Assembly (NCBI RefSeq): GCF_000526775.1
Contig: NZ_JAGS01000001.1
Span: forward strand, 1,116,001-1,180,000
DNA length: 64,000 nt
From: Ruminococcus albus AD2013
Lineage (GTDB): Bacteria; Bacillota; Clostridia; Oscillospirales; Ruminococcaceae
Direction: 5' to 3'
Part shown: one piece after another, positions 8,513 to 17,877 of the stretch
How the letters are laid out: each line of letters begins with the position of its first letter
Numbering within the stretch: the first letter of the stretch is position 1
Notes under the pieces: generated by a model
Database searches by the model: none
The model's input: only the letters and a program-made list of their open reading frames with translations
What the model was told of the DNA's origin: nothing
Position numbers and translations under genes: made by a program

Positions 8513-10417
8513 ATGAGGACGACAACACAGATCAACACAAGCACTATCGAGAGAAAGTTCCCCGAGTGGGCAAAGGTAGACCGCGTCATCAACGGCGCGA
8601 AGATCTACAACATGAATATTTTTGATAATATCATGACCTTCAATCAGGACAATCTGGACGGTCCTGCCTTTGATTATTTCGGCAGGGTGATAACTTACGG
8701 CGAGCTTCCCGCGCTGAGAGAAGCCTATGCCAGAGGACTGAAGCTGGCAGGCGTAAAAGAGGGGGATGTTGTTACGCTGTGTATGCCCGTAAGCGTTGAG
8801 AACCTTATGATGCTTTTCGCCGTGAACCTTGTAAAGGCAATAAGCAACAATGTGAACTTCCTTTTCCTCAAAAACGATTTCGAGCTTTACACCAAGGACA
8901 AGGGCTCGGAAGTCATCGTTACCCTTGACGCATTCCTGCCTTATTTTGTTGACCATCTTGCAGACAGCGGTGTCAGGAAAGTCATCGTGATGAACCTTGA
9001 CGACTATCTCCCCGAGGATAAAAAGGGTATGTTCCTTGATACTTCGGAGATGCCCGAACAGATGCAGGAGGTATTTGATATCGGACAGATAATGGAGTGC
9101 CTGAATAATCTGGATAAGATCAAGGGCGTTGAGTTCATCAGGCTGGAAGACCTGAGACAGGCAGGCGAGGAAAGCGATATCCCTCTGGACTTAGGTCCCA
9201 CCGACCTTGACCGCGATATCAGCTACTTCTACACCAGTGGTACAACAGGCAGACCCAAGTGCGTGGTATACAAGGAATACTCGATGAACGCTTATGTTGA
9301 GATGCACGCAGGACTGGATACACAGAACTACGTGGGCGAAAGAAACTTCCAGTGCATACCCCTTACACATATGACAGGCGAGAGAGTGTGTGCGATAATG
9401 CCGCTGGTTAGGGGCGGTACCCTTGTCCCCAGACCTATATACAATAAGTATACCTTTGCAAGAGACCTTTCAGAGACACAGTGCAACTGTGTTGTGGCTA
9501 CCGCAAGCTTCTACCTGATGAGCGTAAGACAGGGCGTGCTTTCACCCGATGCGCTGTCCTGCCTGAGAAGACCTGCTTCGGGCGGAGAGGCTGTAAATGT
9601 CAGCGCTGTACGTAAGATAGACAAGTGGCTGAAAGACAACGGCTGTGAGGTAAGATATTCCATCGGCGGCGGTGCCAGTGAAGAGGGCGGCGCTACTCTG
9701 GTAACATACTTCATGGATGAAGCCACCAAGACCAACGAGACAGGCAAACCCCTTGACCCCTATATCCGCGTGAAGCTTCTTGACGATGAGGGCAATATCA
9801 TCACCGATAACGAAGTTCCCGGAAACCTCCATGTTACAAGCCCTGCATCGGCTGACCGCTATCTCGATAATCCCGAAGCCACAGCGGCACGCTGGTATTT
9901 CGACGAGAACGGCACAAAATGGGGCATCACAGGGGATATCGCAGTAAGACACGCAGACGGTTCATATACCATTCTCGGCAGAGGTTCCGATTCCTGTGTT
10001 GATGAGAACGGCAAGAGGATATTCCTCTTTGAGATAGAAAGCTCTCTCGATGAGAAGGACCCCATCAGCGAATGGGAGATAAGCGCATTCAAGAACGACA
10101 GGGGCGGATATGACGTTGTAGGACAGATAATCCTCGACCCCGACCGCGCAGAGCCTACCCCCGATCTTGTAGAGTACATCTGCCGCAAGTACAAGCTTGA
10201 CGCTGTGAAGTTCTACAATGAATTCGAGATAGGTGAGATAACAGCAAAGAGAGATTATATACTGCTTACTCACGATTACAACGGCTACTATGCACCATGC
10301 AGTAAAAACCATATGATGGTGATAAACTATTCCGAGAACGGTGACACCGTAAAGATAAGGGTCAGAAAAGACCATAAGATAGAGATAAATGAAAAGAAGA
10401 CCAAGGAGGACAACTAA
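8513..10417 (+). CDS. AMP-forming acyl-CoA synthetase / ANL-family ligase, 634 aa
   Basis: Cytoplasmic adenylating enzyme that activates a carboxylic acid with ATP and most likely transfers it to CoA. The family P-loop is plain at YFYTSGTTGRPKCVVYKE near residue 240. The A5-like region lies around SIGGGASEEGG near 385. The hinge/A8 segment GITGDIAVRHADGSYTILGRG is near 465, and the C-terminal domain begins at DSCVDENGKR. The A10 lysine is probably in GEITAKRDY near 580. The N-terminus is unusually long before the first core motif. The substrate acid cannot be read off. It sits one base before a secreted dockerin esterase, so the acid may be released by that enzyme; this is inference. Start has AAAGGA seven bases upstream. 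Confidence 0.82.
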   Translation: MRTTTQINTSTIERKFPEWAKVDRVINGAKIYNMNIFDNIMTFNQDNLDGPAFDYFGRVITYGELPALREAYARGLKLAGVKEGDVVTLCMPVSVENLMMLFAVNLVKAISNNVNFLFLKNDFELYTKDKGSEVIVTLDAFLPYFVDHLADSGVRKVIVMNLDDYLPEDKKGMFLDTSEMPEQMQEVFDIGQIMECLNNLDKIKGVEFIRLEDLRQAGEESDIPLDLGPTDLDRDISYFYTSGTTGRPKCVVYKEYSMNAYVEMHAGLDTQNYVGERNFQCIPLTHMTGERVCAIMPLVRGGTLVPRPIYNKYTFARDLSETQCNCVVATASFYLMSVRQGVLSPDALSCLRRPASGGEAVNVSAVRKIDKWLKDNGCEVRYSIGGGASEEGGATLVTYFMDEATKTNETGKPLDPYIRVKLLDDEGNIITDNEVPGNLHVTSPASADRYLDNPEATAARWYFDENGTKWGITGDIAVRHADGSYTILGRGSDSCVDENGKRIFLFEIESSLDEKDPISEWEISAFKNDRGGYDVVGQIILDPDRAEPTPDLVEYICRKYKLDAVKFYNEFEIGEITAKRDYILLTHDYNGYYAPCSKNHMMVINYSENGDTVKIRVRKDHKIEINEKKTKEDN

Positions 10418-10418
10418 A

Positions 10419-12239
10419 ATGAGAGGACAGAAATTTATATCGGCACTTTGCGCTGCAATGATGTTGAGCAGTGCCACAGGTCTTAACGCATTTGCGGAGA
10501 AGAATGATACTCCCGCGCCTGCTGCGAAGAAGACTTACAACTACGTGGCACTGGGTGACAGTATCGCCGCTGGCTACGGTCTCGGCAAGGATAAGGGTAT
10601 CGCAGGAGACCCCGCACTGGTCATTACCGACAAGCTTCTTGCTGACCCTGTACAGGGTGCTTATCCCGCAATACTTTCGGGCAAGCTGAAAGAGCTGGGT
10701 GCAGAGTTCGGTGCTGATGTTCAGGGCACTAACCTTGCATCTACCGCATACCGTGCGGCTGATATCGAAAAGACCATCAGACAGCAGGGCTACAAGGGCG
10801 AATTCGCCACTCAGATACTTGAAACCTTTGGCAGTCAGGGTGCAAGCGAGGTCCTTGTACCTTACCACGACATCTATCAGAAATATCTGACTCAAGCTGA
10901 CCTGGTAAGCATCCAGCTGGGCGGCAATGACATTATAATGAGCATTATACCCGAAATGCTGGTACATGAGAATCCCGTTATAAGGGCTTCGGCTACATCA
11001 CTTATGTTTACCCTCTTCGGCACTGACACAGAGACCGCTATGGGTGCAGGCTTGCAGATCATCGACCAGAACAAGGACAGCATAACAGCTGATACTTTCC
11101 TTGAAGCCGCTAACTACATGAAGAATATCGGCTCTAAGGCAGAAGAACTCGTACAGCAGTCTGCCGACCATGTAAAGGGTGTTGTTAAGGCTGTTCAGGA
11201 AGTAAACGGCGATGCAGATATCGCTCTGGTGGGAATGTTCAATCCATACCGTACCGCCGAAGAATCTGCTGATGTGGAAAAGGACATACTTGCTGTACTG
11301 GGACCCATCTTTGCCAAGGCTTCCGATACCGCGGCAGAGACCGAAGATATGACCGATGCAAAGGGCGAACCCACAAAGGAATTCACCGAGACTATCAACG
11401 AAAAGGTCGCAAATATCACCGAATTAAAAGAACAGCTGGAAAAGCTTTTCGGTTATGAGCATATGGCAAAGGTCATCGATACCCTGGATTCCGCCGAAAC
11501 TCTCGGTGAGTTCAAAAAGGCTGTAATGGATTTCGGTGTTGAAGATTCAGAGGCTCTCGAAGAGATATTGAAACAGTACACCGATATCGAGGAACTGAAA
11601 TCTGCACTCGATGTTATCGGCAGTGGTGAGGACGTAAGCGAACTCCCCGATGTTGCAAATATTATCGGACAGTTCAGCAATTCCGCGGAAGCCGCTGAAG
11701 CCAAGGCTTTTGCAAAGCAGATAGCAGCTCCCGCAGCTATGCAGCTGGCAGGCAAGAACGTTGATCCTCAGATCAAGTCACTTAACGAGAAGCTGAAAGT
11801 TATCGCTAAGGAATCAGGCGCTGTATATGTAGATGTATACGGCATATCCCCCGAAACTGACTTCGACCCCCACCCCAACGCAAACGGTCATAAGGAGATA
11901 GCTGATATCGTATTCGCTTCCGTAAAGGGTATGGCAGCTGAAAGAATGTCGGACGGAAGAAAGGTTTCCGATGTTGAAGATGTTACCACAGCCGATGAAG
12001 TAACTACCTCCGACGATGTTACTACCGAAGATAACGACAGACCCCTTGGTGATATCAGCGGTGACGGCAAGATAAATGTCACCGATATAACGCTGGTGGC
12101 TGCCCACGTAAAGGGCAAGAAGCTACTCGCACCCGAGGCTGTCATCTATGCAGACATTGACCGTAACGGAAAGCTCAATGTTACAGATATCGTTCTCATT
12201 GCGGCTCACGTTAAGGGCAAAAAGCTTATTGCAGGATAA
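10419..12239 (+). CDS. Secreted SGNH/GDSL esterase with large helical insert and type I dockerin, 606 aa
   Basis: Predicted extracellular ester hydrolase carried on a cellulosome-type scaffold. Residues 1-26 are a signal peptide. The GDS block holds Ser48 (VALGDSIAAGYG), the GGND block lies near 169, and the catalytic Asp-His pair is in DFDPHPNANGH near 482-486. SGNH domains are usually about 200 residues; here 240-450 is a long Glu/Ala/Leu-rich helical insertion. A Thr/Asp/Val linker (520-542) leads to a type I dockerin, 544-606, with two Ca-binding loops (GDISGDGKINVTD and YADIDRNGKLNVTD). The longest frame would start at 10389, inside the ligase gene, but AAGGAGGA at 10403-10410 selects the ATG at 10419, one base after the ligase stop. 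Co-transcription is very likely. Substrate unknown; acetyl or hydroxycinnamoyl esters of xylan are plausible. Confidence 0.88.
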   Translation: MRGQKFISALCAAMMLSSATGLNAFAEKNDTPAPAAKKTYNYVALGDSIAAGYGLGKDKGIAGDPALVITDKLLADPVQGAYPAILSGKLKELGAEFGADVQGTNLASTAYRAADIEKTIRQQGYKGEFATQILETFGSQGASEVLVPYHDIYQKYLTQADLVSIQLGGNDIIMSIIPEMLVHENPVIRASATSLMFTLFGTDTETAMGAGLQIIDQNKDSITADTFLEAANYMKNIGSKAEELVQQSADHVKGVVKAVQEVNGDADIALVGMFNPYRTAEESADVEKDILAVLGPIFAKASDTAAETEDMTDAKGEPTKEFTETINEKVANITELKEQLEKLFGYEHMAKVIDTLDSAETLGEFKKAVMDFGVEDSEALEEILKQYTDIEELKSALDVIGSGEDVSELPDVANIIGQFSNSAEAAEAKAFAKQIAAPAAMQLAGKNVDPQIKSLNEKLKVIAKESGAVYVDVYGISPETDFDPHPNANGHKEIADIVFASVKGMAAERMSDGRKVSDVEDVTTADEVTTSDDVTTEDNDRPLGDISGDGKINVTDITLVAAHVKGKKLLAPEAVIYADIDRNGKLNVTDIVLIAAHVKGKKLIAG

Positions 12240-12262
12240 GAACTTCAATAACAATACATAGC

Positions 12263-12296
12263 AAAGACCGCAGACGGTGCTCGTCCTGCGGTCTTT
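12263..12296 (+). terminator. Terminator of the ligase-esterase operon
   Basis: Perfect 11-bp stem AAAGACCGCAG (12263-12273) with CTGCGGTCTTT (12286-12296), 24 bases after the esterase stop, followed by CGTTCTTTAT. Confidence 0.85.
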
Positions 12297-12320
12297 CGTT
12301 CTTTATACAGTCATAAAAAA

Positions 12321-12349
12321 GGTTCGGAAAGATCAGTGCTTTCCGAACC
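12321..12349 (-). terminator. Terminator of the dockerin protein gene
   Basis: Perfect 11-bp stem (12321-12331 with 12339-12349, GGTTCGGAAAG) followed on the minus strand by six T. The two convergent transcripts therefore end in separate hairpins. Confidence 0.9.
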
Positions 12350-12367
12350 GTATATCATGCATTTAGA

Positions 12368-13627
12368 TCAGTGTATTTCGGATACCGTTCCCGCGATGAA
12401 CTTTGCCAGTGTGACTGCATCATTGGAATTTACCGCACCGTCGCCGTTAATATCGCATACAGCCTTGTTAAGGGTCACGTTTTTGCCTGCAAGATACTGT
12501 TTCAGCAGAACAACGTCCATAACATCAACTTCACCGTCGCTGTTGATATCGCCTTTGAGGTAATTGTCAGGCTTTGCGGTGCTGCCCTTTACCAGATAAT
12601 AGGTTATATCGCAGTACGCCCTGAATGAAAAGTTCTCTCTTACATCGTCGGAAGAACCGAGCTTTGTGACTTCTACAGGTTCGCCAAAGACATCATATAC
12701 CGTAAATTCAGTGCCGGGTTTTACGGATACGATGCCCGTGCCTGTGCTCTTGTCACGCATGAAACCCCATACAGCGCTCTTTGAGAATGCACCGTCAACT
12801 TCCATCAGGTAGTCGCTGGTAGCGAAGCCTTTTCCCAGTACTATCTCTTCCTGCTTGCCCATTGCATTGGTGTGGGTAACAGTGAAAGGACCATCATCGG
12901 GTATCAGCGGGAGCATCTGCACATCAAAATCTCCGGGCTGAACGTACTTTCTTACAATGAAAAGCTTGCCCGAGTAGGTGGAGCTTGGAAGAGTTATCTC
13001 GTTCTTGCAGGTACTGCTTGTGTGAGTTACCGATATCTCTTCCTGACTGTCAGCGTAGTATACCTTTACGGGCATATCCATGTAAGTTTTGAAAGACAGC
13101 TTTCTGCCGTTTCTCTGAACATCAAATACACCGCCCGTGATGGACTTGTCAACGTAGAACATATCCTGCTCGTTGAAATAATCGGGGAAAAGGTAGATGT
13201 AGCTGTTGCTCACACCGTAGAATCCATCATCGTGCTGAACTCGCTTGTAGGGTTTCTCAACGGTGAAATCGCCGTAGGGTGTGAATTCAGCCTTGTAACT
13301 GTTCATTATATTGTCATAATCATCGCAGGGATACATAGTGCCGTTGACAGTGTAGGTAAAAGGCGAAAGCGAGAACATTTTTATCTCATACTCATCGGTC
13401 ACTGTATCGCCCGAACTCAATTCCTTGCCGTTCTGCGAAGCTGTGACGAAGTCAGTGTTGTTTGTGAACGAGAATGAGCGCACTTCTTGATTGGAGAGTT
13501 CATAGGGTATAATGGGAAGGTCAAGTGCTGAAACAGTGCTGTGACCCGGTACAGCAGTCGGGAATGATGCAGTTATCATCACCGCGAGAGCCGAGGCGAT
13601 CATTCTTTTTGAAAATATACCTTTCAT
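12368..13627 (-). CDS. Secreted dockerin-bearing protein of unknown function, 419 aa
   Basis: Exported protein that should dock onto a cohesin scaffold. The start is the ATG at 13627, chosen over an upstream frame start because AAGGAGG lies five bases before it and a signal peptide follows at once (MKGIFSKRMIASALAVM, then Ala-rich). Residues 35-350 are beta-rich and match no family I recognise. The C-terminal 60 residues are a type I dockerin with two loops (GDINSDGEVDVMD and DINGDGAVNSND), each followed by the conserved helix (VVLLKQYLAGK, AVTLAKFIAG). The middle may be a carbohydrate-active, protease-inhibitor or structural module; nothing decides. It is transcribed alone. Confidence 0.8.
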   Translation of the reverse strand: MKGIFSKRMIASALAVMITASFPTAVPGHSTVSALDLPIIPYELSNQEVRSFSFTNNTDFVTASQNGKELSSGDTVTDEYEIKMFSLSPFTYTVNGTMYPCDDYDNIMNSYKAEFTPYGDFTVEKPYKRVQHDDGFYGVSNSYIYLFPDYFNEQDMFYVDKSITGGVFDVQRNGRKLSFKTYMDMPVKVYYADSQEEISVTHTSSTCKNEITLPSSTYSGKLFIVRKYVQPGDFDVQMLPLIPDDGPFTVTHTNAMGKQEEIVLGKGFATSDYLMEVDGAFSKSAVWGFMRDKSTGTGIVSVKPGTEFTVYDVFGEPVEVTKLGSSDDVRENFSFRAYCDITYYLVKGSTAKPDNYLKGDINSDGEVDVMDVVLLKQYLAGKNVTLNKAVCDINGDGAVNSNDAVTLAKFIAGTVSEIH

Positions 13628-13749
13628 GTTATCCTCCTTGAAATGTGATATAGTCATATAATATAATATTGTAACATAATTTGTTTAAGAAGTCAACAAT
13701 TATTGTGTGAAATGTGTATGACTTTCAACACGGTGATATCAGCACGTAT

Positions 13750-14187
13750 TTACGGATCGACGGGTACTATCGGCAGTTCGATCTCATCAATGCCGTGACC
13801 GTTCTCAGAATCATTGCCTGATGAGTTTTCATTTTCGGAACTTTCATCGTCACCGATGATAAAGTTATCCTGCGAAGAATTATCTGTGTTATCTTCGGAA
13901 AGGATCGGTATTTCGTTATCGGATATGGTATCCTCGGTAATTATATCTATCTCGGGGTTATCAGGAGACGGGTCACTGTTGAGGGAAATTACATCGTCTG
14001 AACTTTCGACCGAAGATTTATTATCCGCAGAAGTATCTTCCGTCGAAATACTTTGTTCTTCCGACGATGAACTAACCATCGGCTTGCTGTCTGTAACATT
14101 GCTTTCGGGACTGTCTGCTGACTTGCAGCCGCAGAAAGTCAGTGCGGTAGTCAGGGCTATCATAGCAGTTATGGTTTGTTTCAGCAT
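13750..14187 (-). CDS. Small acidic, Ser/Asp/Glu-rich lipoprotein, 145 aa
   Basis: A lipobox-like end to the signal peptide (LTFCGC) places the lipidated cysteine at residue 21. The rest of the chain is low complexity and strongly acidic (repeated SSE, DNS, SED runs) and ends with IELPIVPVDP. Such chains act as flexible surface linkers or cell-wall spacers; no catalytic motif is visible. The gene stands alone between the dockerin gene and two copies of the structured repeat. The complementary frame is also open because of the repetitive Ser codons, but only the minus strand yields a lipoprotein signal and a ribosome site. Confidence 0.7.
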   Translation of the reverse strand: MLKQTITAMIALTTALTFCGCKSADSPESNVTDSKPMVSSSSEEQSISTEDTSADNKSSVESSDDVISLNSDPSPDNPEIDIITEDTISDNEIPILSEDNTDNSSQDNFIIGDDESSENENSSGNDSENGHGIDEIELPIVPVDP

Positions 14188-14268
14188 GATATCACGCCTT
14201 TCATTTGATATCTGTTTTGCTCAATTATAGCACAGACCGAAGGAAATGTAAAGCGGAAGATTACTTAT

Positions 14269-14625
14269 AATTCATAATTGTTGGCAGGACAACAACGAAG
14301 TTTAGTAAGTATGCCAAGGAAGAGAGCCTTGGCTCAAGCCTTTCGCGAAAGGCTTGCGGGAGTTTGAGGGCAGAGCCCTCAACTCAAGGCGCAAAACCAA
14401 AATGCACATCAAACATTAAGAGCAAAACAAACTTCCGCCTCAAAAAAGGCGCGGCAATATAGGCATACAGAGCGCGGACAAACAAACGTCCACGCTCAAA
14501 CTTTGTCCGTAAATATTGCCGCGCCTGTCATCGGACAGCGTAAGCGTTTCCGATGACTCGACCCGAGGGCGCTGCCGACGCAGTCGCAGCTGAGGGGCGA
14601 CCTGATACCGCAGTGCTTGGGATAA
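14269..14625 (-). repeat. Structured intergenic repeat, copy B (inverted)
   Basis: Minus-strand copy of the element at 4735. The large hairpin has a 13-bp outer stem at 14448-14460 with 14513-14525 and an inner stem at 14470-14479 with 14488-14497 that carries one C-A mismatch. The variable hairpin uses the same arms as copy A (TCATCGGA). Beyond it lies a roughly 43-bp GC-rich block (about 14557-14600) shared almost exactly with copy D but missing from A. The other end reads CCAAGGAAGAG and matches copy A as far as the AATTATGAAT sequence. Confidence 0.85.
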
Positions 14626-14689
14626 GAGTTCTGCACTTTTGCAGGTATGAAACAGATAGCTGTTTTTTATTTTGTGGCGATGGGTTGTT

Positions 14690-15020
14690 GGCTAGTCGAT
14701 GGTTGAGTTTCGGGACATAGCTTTGCGAGTTTTCGCCCCTCCTACGTCGGGTCGAGAAATCAACGAGCGTTCCGCCGTTGATTTCGGGCGCGGCAATATG
14801 TTTACGGACGCAGAAAGAGCGTGGACGTTTGTTTTGTCCACGCTCGATTATTTTGATTATTGCCGCGCCATTTTGGTCGGTAGATAGTCTGCTATTGCTT
14901 TTTGGTTTGCCACGTCGCCTTTGCGCCTTGACCGATAGGCTCTGCCTCTCGTGCTCTCCGCAAGCCTGCTAGCGCGAGGCTTGACCGCGCGCTTTGTTTC
15001 CTTGGCAGTTTTATCTCAGT
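14690..15020 (+). repeat. Structured intergenic repeat, copy C
   Basis: Most diverged copy, arranged head to head with copy B. The variable hairpin has new but paired arms (GAAATCAAC with GTTGATTTC, about 14756-14785). The outer stem is 11 bp (14787-14797 with 14859-14869) and the inner stem is perfect (14817-14826 with 14836-14845). The CTTGG end stops about 25 bases from the stop codon of the beta-helix gene. Confidence 0.8.
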
Positions 15021-15028
15021 ACTTGCTA

Positions 15029-17506
15029 TCAATACCACGCATCAAAACACGGCATCACTGCTGAATTCGTCATTCTTCTGGATACTATCCTGAGTTCATC
15101 TGTATTCTTTGCCGAGTTAATTTCCGAAACCAGAGGACTGTCGCTCTCACGGTTTGCTATGGGTCCTGTTAAGTCAGGCATACTGTCAGGTGAGAAAGCA
15201 AGGACTTCATATCGTTCAATGCTGTCTCCCGCAAAATTCAGTGCAGTCGATGCCTTTTCAGGCAGTACGTATCCACCCGAAAGACTTATTACAAAGTCGA
15301 ACTCCTTGAATCCGTAGTACTGTCCGCAGCCCGTTACCGAGATGGTCGCCGTGCCCGCAGAGATATTGTTATAATACTTGATGATGTAATCAACATTGCG
15401 TACAAGCTTAGTGCCGTTGAGTATAACGTTGATATCGGGCTCGATGCGCCTGCCTGTGAATCTGTAAACAGGTCTGATATCGCAGGTACATCTGCTGAGC
15501 GAAGCTTTAGTTCTGATATTCAGCACCTTTGAACTGCTTTCGGTGACAGCCTCGCCTGTATCAAGCAGAGAATCTATTCTGTACTCAAAACCTGTGTTTG
15601 AAGGCAGAGATTCATCGGAGAACGAAGGAGTTGTTACCTGTGCCACCTCGGTGAAGTCCTCCTCACTGCCCGCAAGTCTACGCTTTATCGAGAAGCCGTC
15701 GGAACCGCCCTTGCTCTTCCATGAAAGCTGAACATGGTCGCCGTAAACGCCGTCAGCCACAAAAGATGTAACAGGCATAGCATATACCTTGCCCTTATAG
15801 TTCGCACCTTTGTTTTCTGTAAAAGTATTAGCATTTACATAAGCACTTGAACCTTCACCCGCAAATATGCCGTACTCGGTACAGCCGTTTATCTTGTTCT
15901 CGGTGACGTTTATTCCCGAAGCACCTTCCACCGCAACGCCGCTGTAGCTTGCCTTTACGGTGTTCTTGCTGACCTCAGCCTTGGATTTGCCCGAAATATA
16001 TATACCGCTCTGGGAAGAATTTTCAACGGTATTTCCCGAAATGGTGACCACAGCGCTCTTATCAGCCGAGATACCGCTGCCCGCGCTGTTAAGGCAGGAA
16101 TTCTTTTTGACAACTCCGCCTGCGCCGCCTACAACAGATATAGCATCTGCCGAACTGCCGATTATGCTGTTGCCGCTGACAGTGACATCGTTTGAAAATT
16201 TAAGGCTCACCAGACTGCTGCCGCTCTTGGTGCCGTCGGTGGGTGAACCGATGACGTTTGACTCCACGAACACGCCTGAAGCATCGTTCATCTGAACAGC
16301 CGAACCCGAACTGGTGATATTGTTTGAGCTTATATGCACTCCGCTGACCTTATAATCGTGGTCGGGCAGACTGCTGTTCTGCACAAGCTTGCCGTACAGG
16401 CTTATGCCGAAAGCATTATTGCAATAGCCTGTACTATTGGCACTGATGGTATTATTGTTTATAACGATATCGGAAAAATCGTTTATCCTGTCATATACGC
16501 CGTCATAGCCCGCAACAGGTGCATTGTATCCCGAATATTCCAGATATGTCATATTCCTGAAGTCGATGCCGCAGCCGACACCTGTCATACTGTTGCCCTC
16601 GATGGAACAGCAGCGGTAATTCTGCATAACTATTGCGGTCTCGTAGATATTGCTGAAAGTGTTGCCGCCGATATAGAAATTGGTATAATACTTTCCGACC
16701 GTGGCAGAATGGGAACCAACGCCGCGCATTATGTCATAGAAGCTGTTGTTCCTTATTATGACATTATCGCAGGGCGTATCATCGAAAGGCGCATAGCCGT
16801 CAAAAAGATTTGCGTTATTGAGGATATCGAACTGAATAGCCTCTTTGAACTTCTGTCCGTAGTATTCATGGAAGCTGCAGCCTTCGATGGTGACGTTCTT
16901 GATGCCGCCGAGTTCCAGCATATGGCAGTTGTAGTTATCCTTGAATTCAACGTTCTTGACCCAAAGGTCGTGCAGATGTCCCATACGTATGGCAGAGAAA
17001 GCCTTTACGCTGCCGCCGCCCGTATTTCCGTCAAGACAGCCGCCCTCAATGACGATATTCTCAGCACCGTTAAAACCGCCGTTGCCGTCGGTATTGTTCA
17101 TAAGGAGCACGCCGCCCACGAAATCCTTGCGCAGTGTGGCATTATCAAGATAAAGCCATGTATTGGAGCTTATGTACAGCCCTTTGCGGATACTGTACGT
17201 GCCCTCGGGTACTATGACCTTTACCTGCACCGAATCACTGCCCTTTGTTTTTGCATAGTCAAGTGCTTTCTGTATGGCAGCAGACGAATCCTTTTTGCCT
17301 GTCGGGTCTGCGCCAAGATCGGTAACGCTGACCGCAATGGCGGAATCATATCCGCTTATATTTGCGCCTGTTGCATGACTGCCGCTTATTACGCTGTAAT
17401 CATAGGCACTTGCAGTTAGCATAAAACGTCCCGACATAAGCAGAGCCGCCGCCGATAAAGCAGCCGTCCACACTGACAAGACGCGCACCAAACTCTTTAA
17501 GTTCAC
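15029..17506 (-). CDS. Secreted parallel beta-helix (pectate-lyase-like) surface protein, 825 aa
   Basis: Exported protein with a signal peptide ending near residue 34. Residues 55-520 form a right-handed beta-helix. The start VTDLGADPTGKKDSSAAIQKAL is the entry motif of pectate-lyase/GH28-like folds, followed by many rungs such as IEGGCLDGN, VIRNNSFYDI and VTISGNTVENS. A fibronectin-like segment (about 560-650) and a YTG-type Ig-like bacterial repeat (RNVDYIIKYYNNISAGTATISVTG, given in part) come next. Ig-like repeats of this kind usually sit in cell-surface proteins. There is no dockerin and no clear sorting signal. The start is GTG at 17506 behind a GAGG site. A strong promoter lies about 200 bases upstream. 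Action on pectin or another polysaccharide is plausible but the catalytic residues are not certain. Confidence 0.75.
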   Translation of the reverse strand: MNLKSLVRVLSVWTAALSAAALLMSGRFMLTASAYDYSVISGSHATGANISGYDSAIAVSVTDLGADPTGKKDSSAAIQKALDYAKTKGSDSVQVKVIVPEGTYSIRKGLYISSNTWLYLDNATLRKDFVGGVLLMNNTDGNGGFNGAENIVIEGGCLDGNTGGGSVKAFSAIRMGHLHDLWVKNVEFKDNYNCHMLELGGIKNVTIEGCSFHEYYGQKFKEAIQFDILNNANLFDGYAPFDDTPCDNVIIRNNSFYDIMRGVGSHSATVGKYYTNFYIGGNTFSNIYETAIVMQNYRCCSIEGNSMTGVGCGIDFRNMTYLEYSGYNAPVAGYDGVYDRINDFSDIVINNNTISANSTGYCNNAFGISLYGKLVQNSSLPDHDYKVSGVHISSNNITSSGSAVQMNDASGVFVESNVIGSPTDGTKSGSSLVSLKFSNDVTVSGNSIIGSSADAISVVGGAGGVVKKNSCLNSAGSGISADKSAVVTISGNTVENSSQSGIYISGKSKAEVSKNTVKASYSGVAVEGASGINVTENKINGCTEYGIFAGEGSSAYVNANTFTENKGANYKGKVYAMPVTSFVADGVYGDHVQLSWKSKGGSDGFSIKRRLAGSEEDFTEVAQVTTPSFSDESLPSNTGFEYRIDSLLDTGEAVTESSSKVLNIRTKASLSRCTCDIRPVYRFTGRRIEPDINVILNGTKLVRNVDYIIKYYNNISAGTATISVTGCGQYYGFKEFDFVISLSGGYVLPEKASTALNFAGDSIERYEVLAFSPDSMPDLTGPIANRESDSPLVSEINSAKNTDELRIVSRRMTNSAVMPCFDAWY

Positions 17507-17744
17507 TCAGCCTCTATCCTTTCGCTTATCTTCTCCATTATTATCTCATTATAATTCATGTCCGCCGAGAGTTATGTATATTTTTGTCGGCGAAAAAACG
17601 GAAAACGTCACCGAGGTCACAGCTTTGAAACCTTTAAACAGCATATATCATGCCCTTTGCTGTTTTCAATATCAGACCCCTGATCTCGTTTCCTGAAATA
17701 TATTTACACGGGTTCATTATAACACCTATCGGACTATTTGTCAA
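17507..17744 (-). promoter_or_regulatory. Promoter and 200-nt folded leader of the beta-helix gene
   Basis: Minus-strand TTGACA (17739-17744) and TATAAT (17716-17721) are exactly 17 bases apart, giving a start near 17709 and a leader of about 200 nt. The leader can form ATCAG/CTGAT (17671-17684), a nested TTGAAA and AACAGCA stem (17625-17669) and CGCCGA/TCGGCG (17563-17592). I recognise no riboswitch class. Confidence 0.65.
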
Positions 17745-17877
17745 GTAACTTAATTTAAGCCTTTGCGGGACATTGGGTGAAAATTTTGTGAGAGTTTTTT
17801 AGTTCATGATTAATTAATATCAGATTAATAACTCTCGGTTATAATCAATATAAATATAATTGAAAGGTCAGTGAAAA

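Noticed and set aside
16334..17419. 361-codon + strand frame antisense to the beta-helix gene
   Set aside because: It lacks a ribosome site and domain, and mirrors the repetitive minus-strand gene with a signal peptide and promoter.
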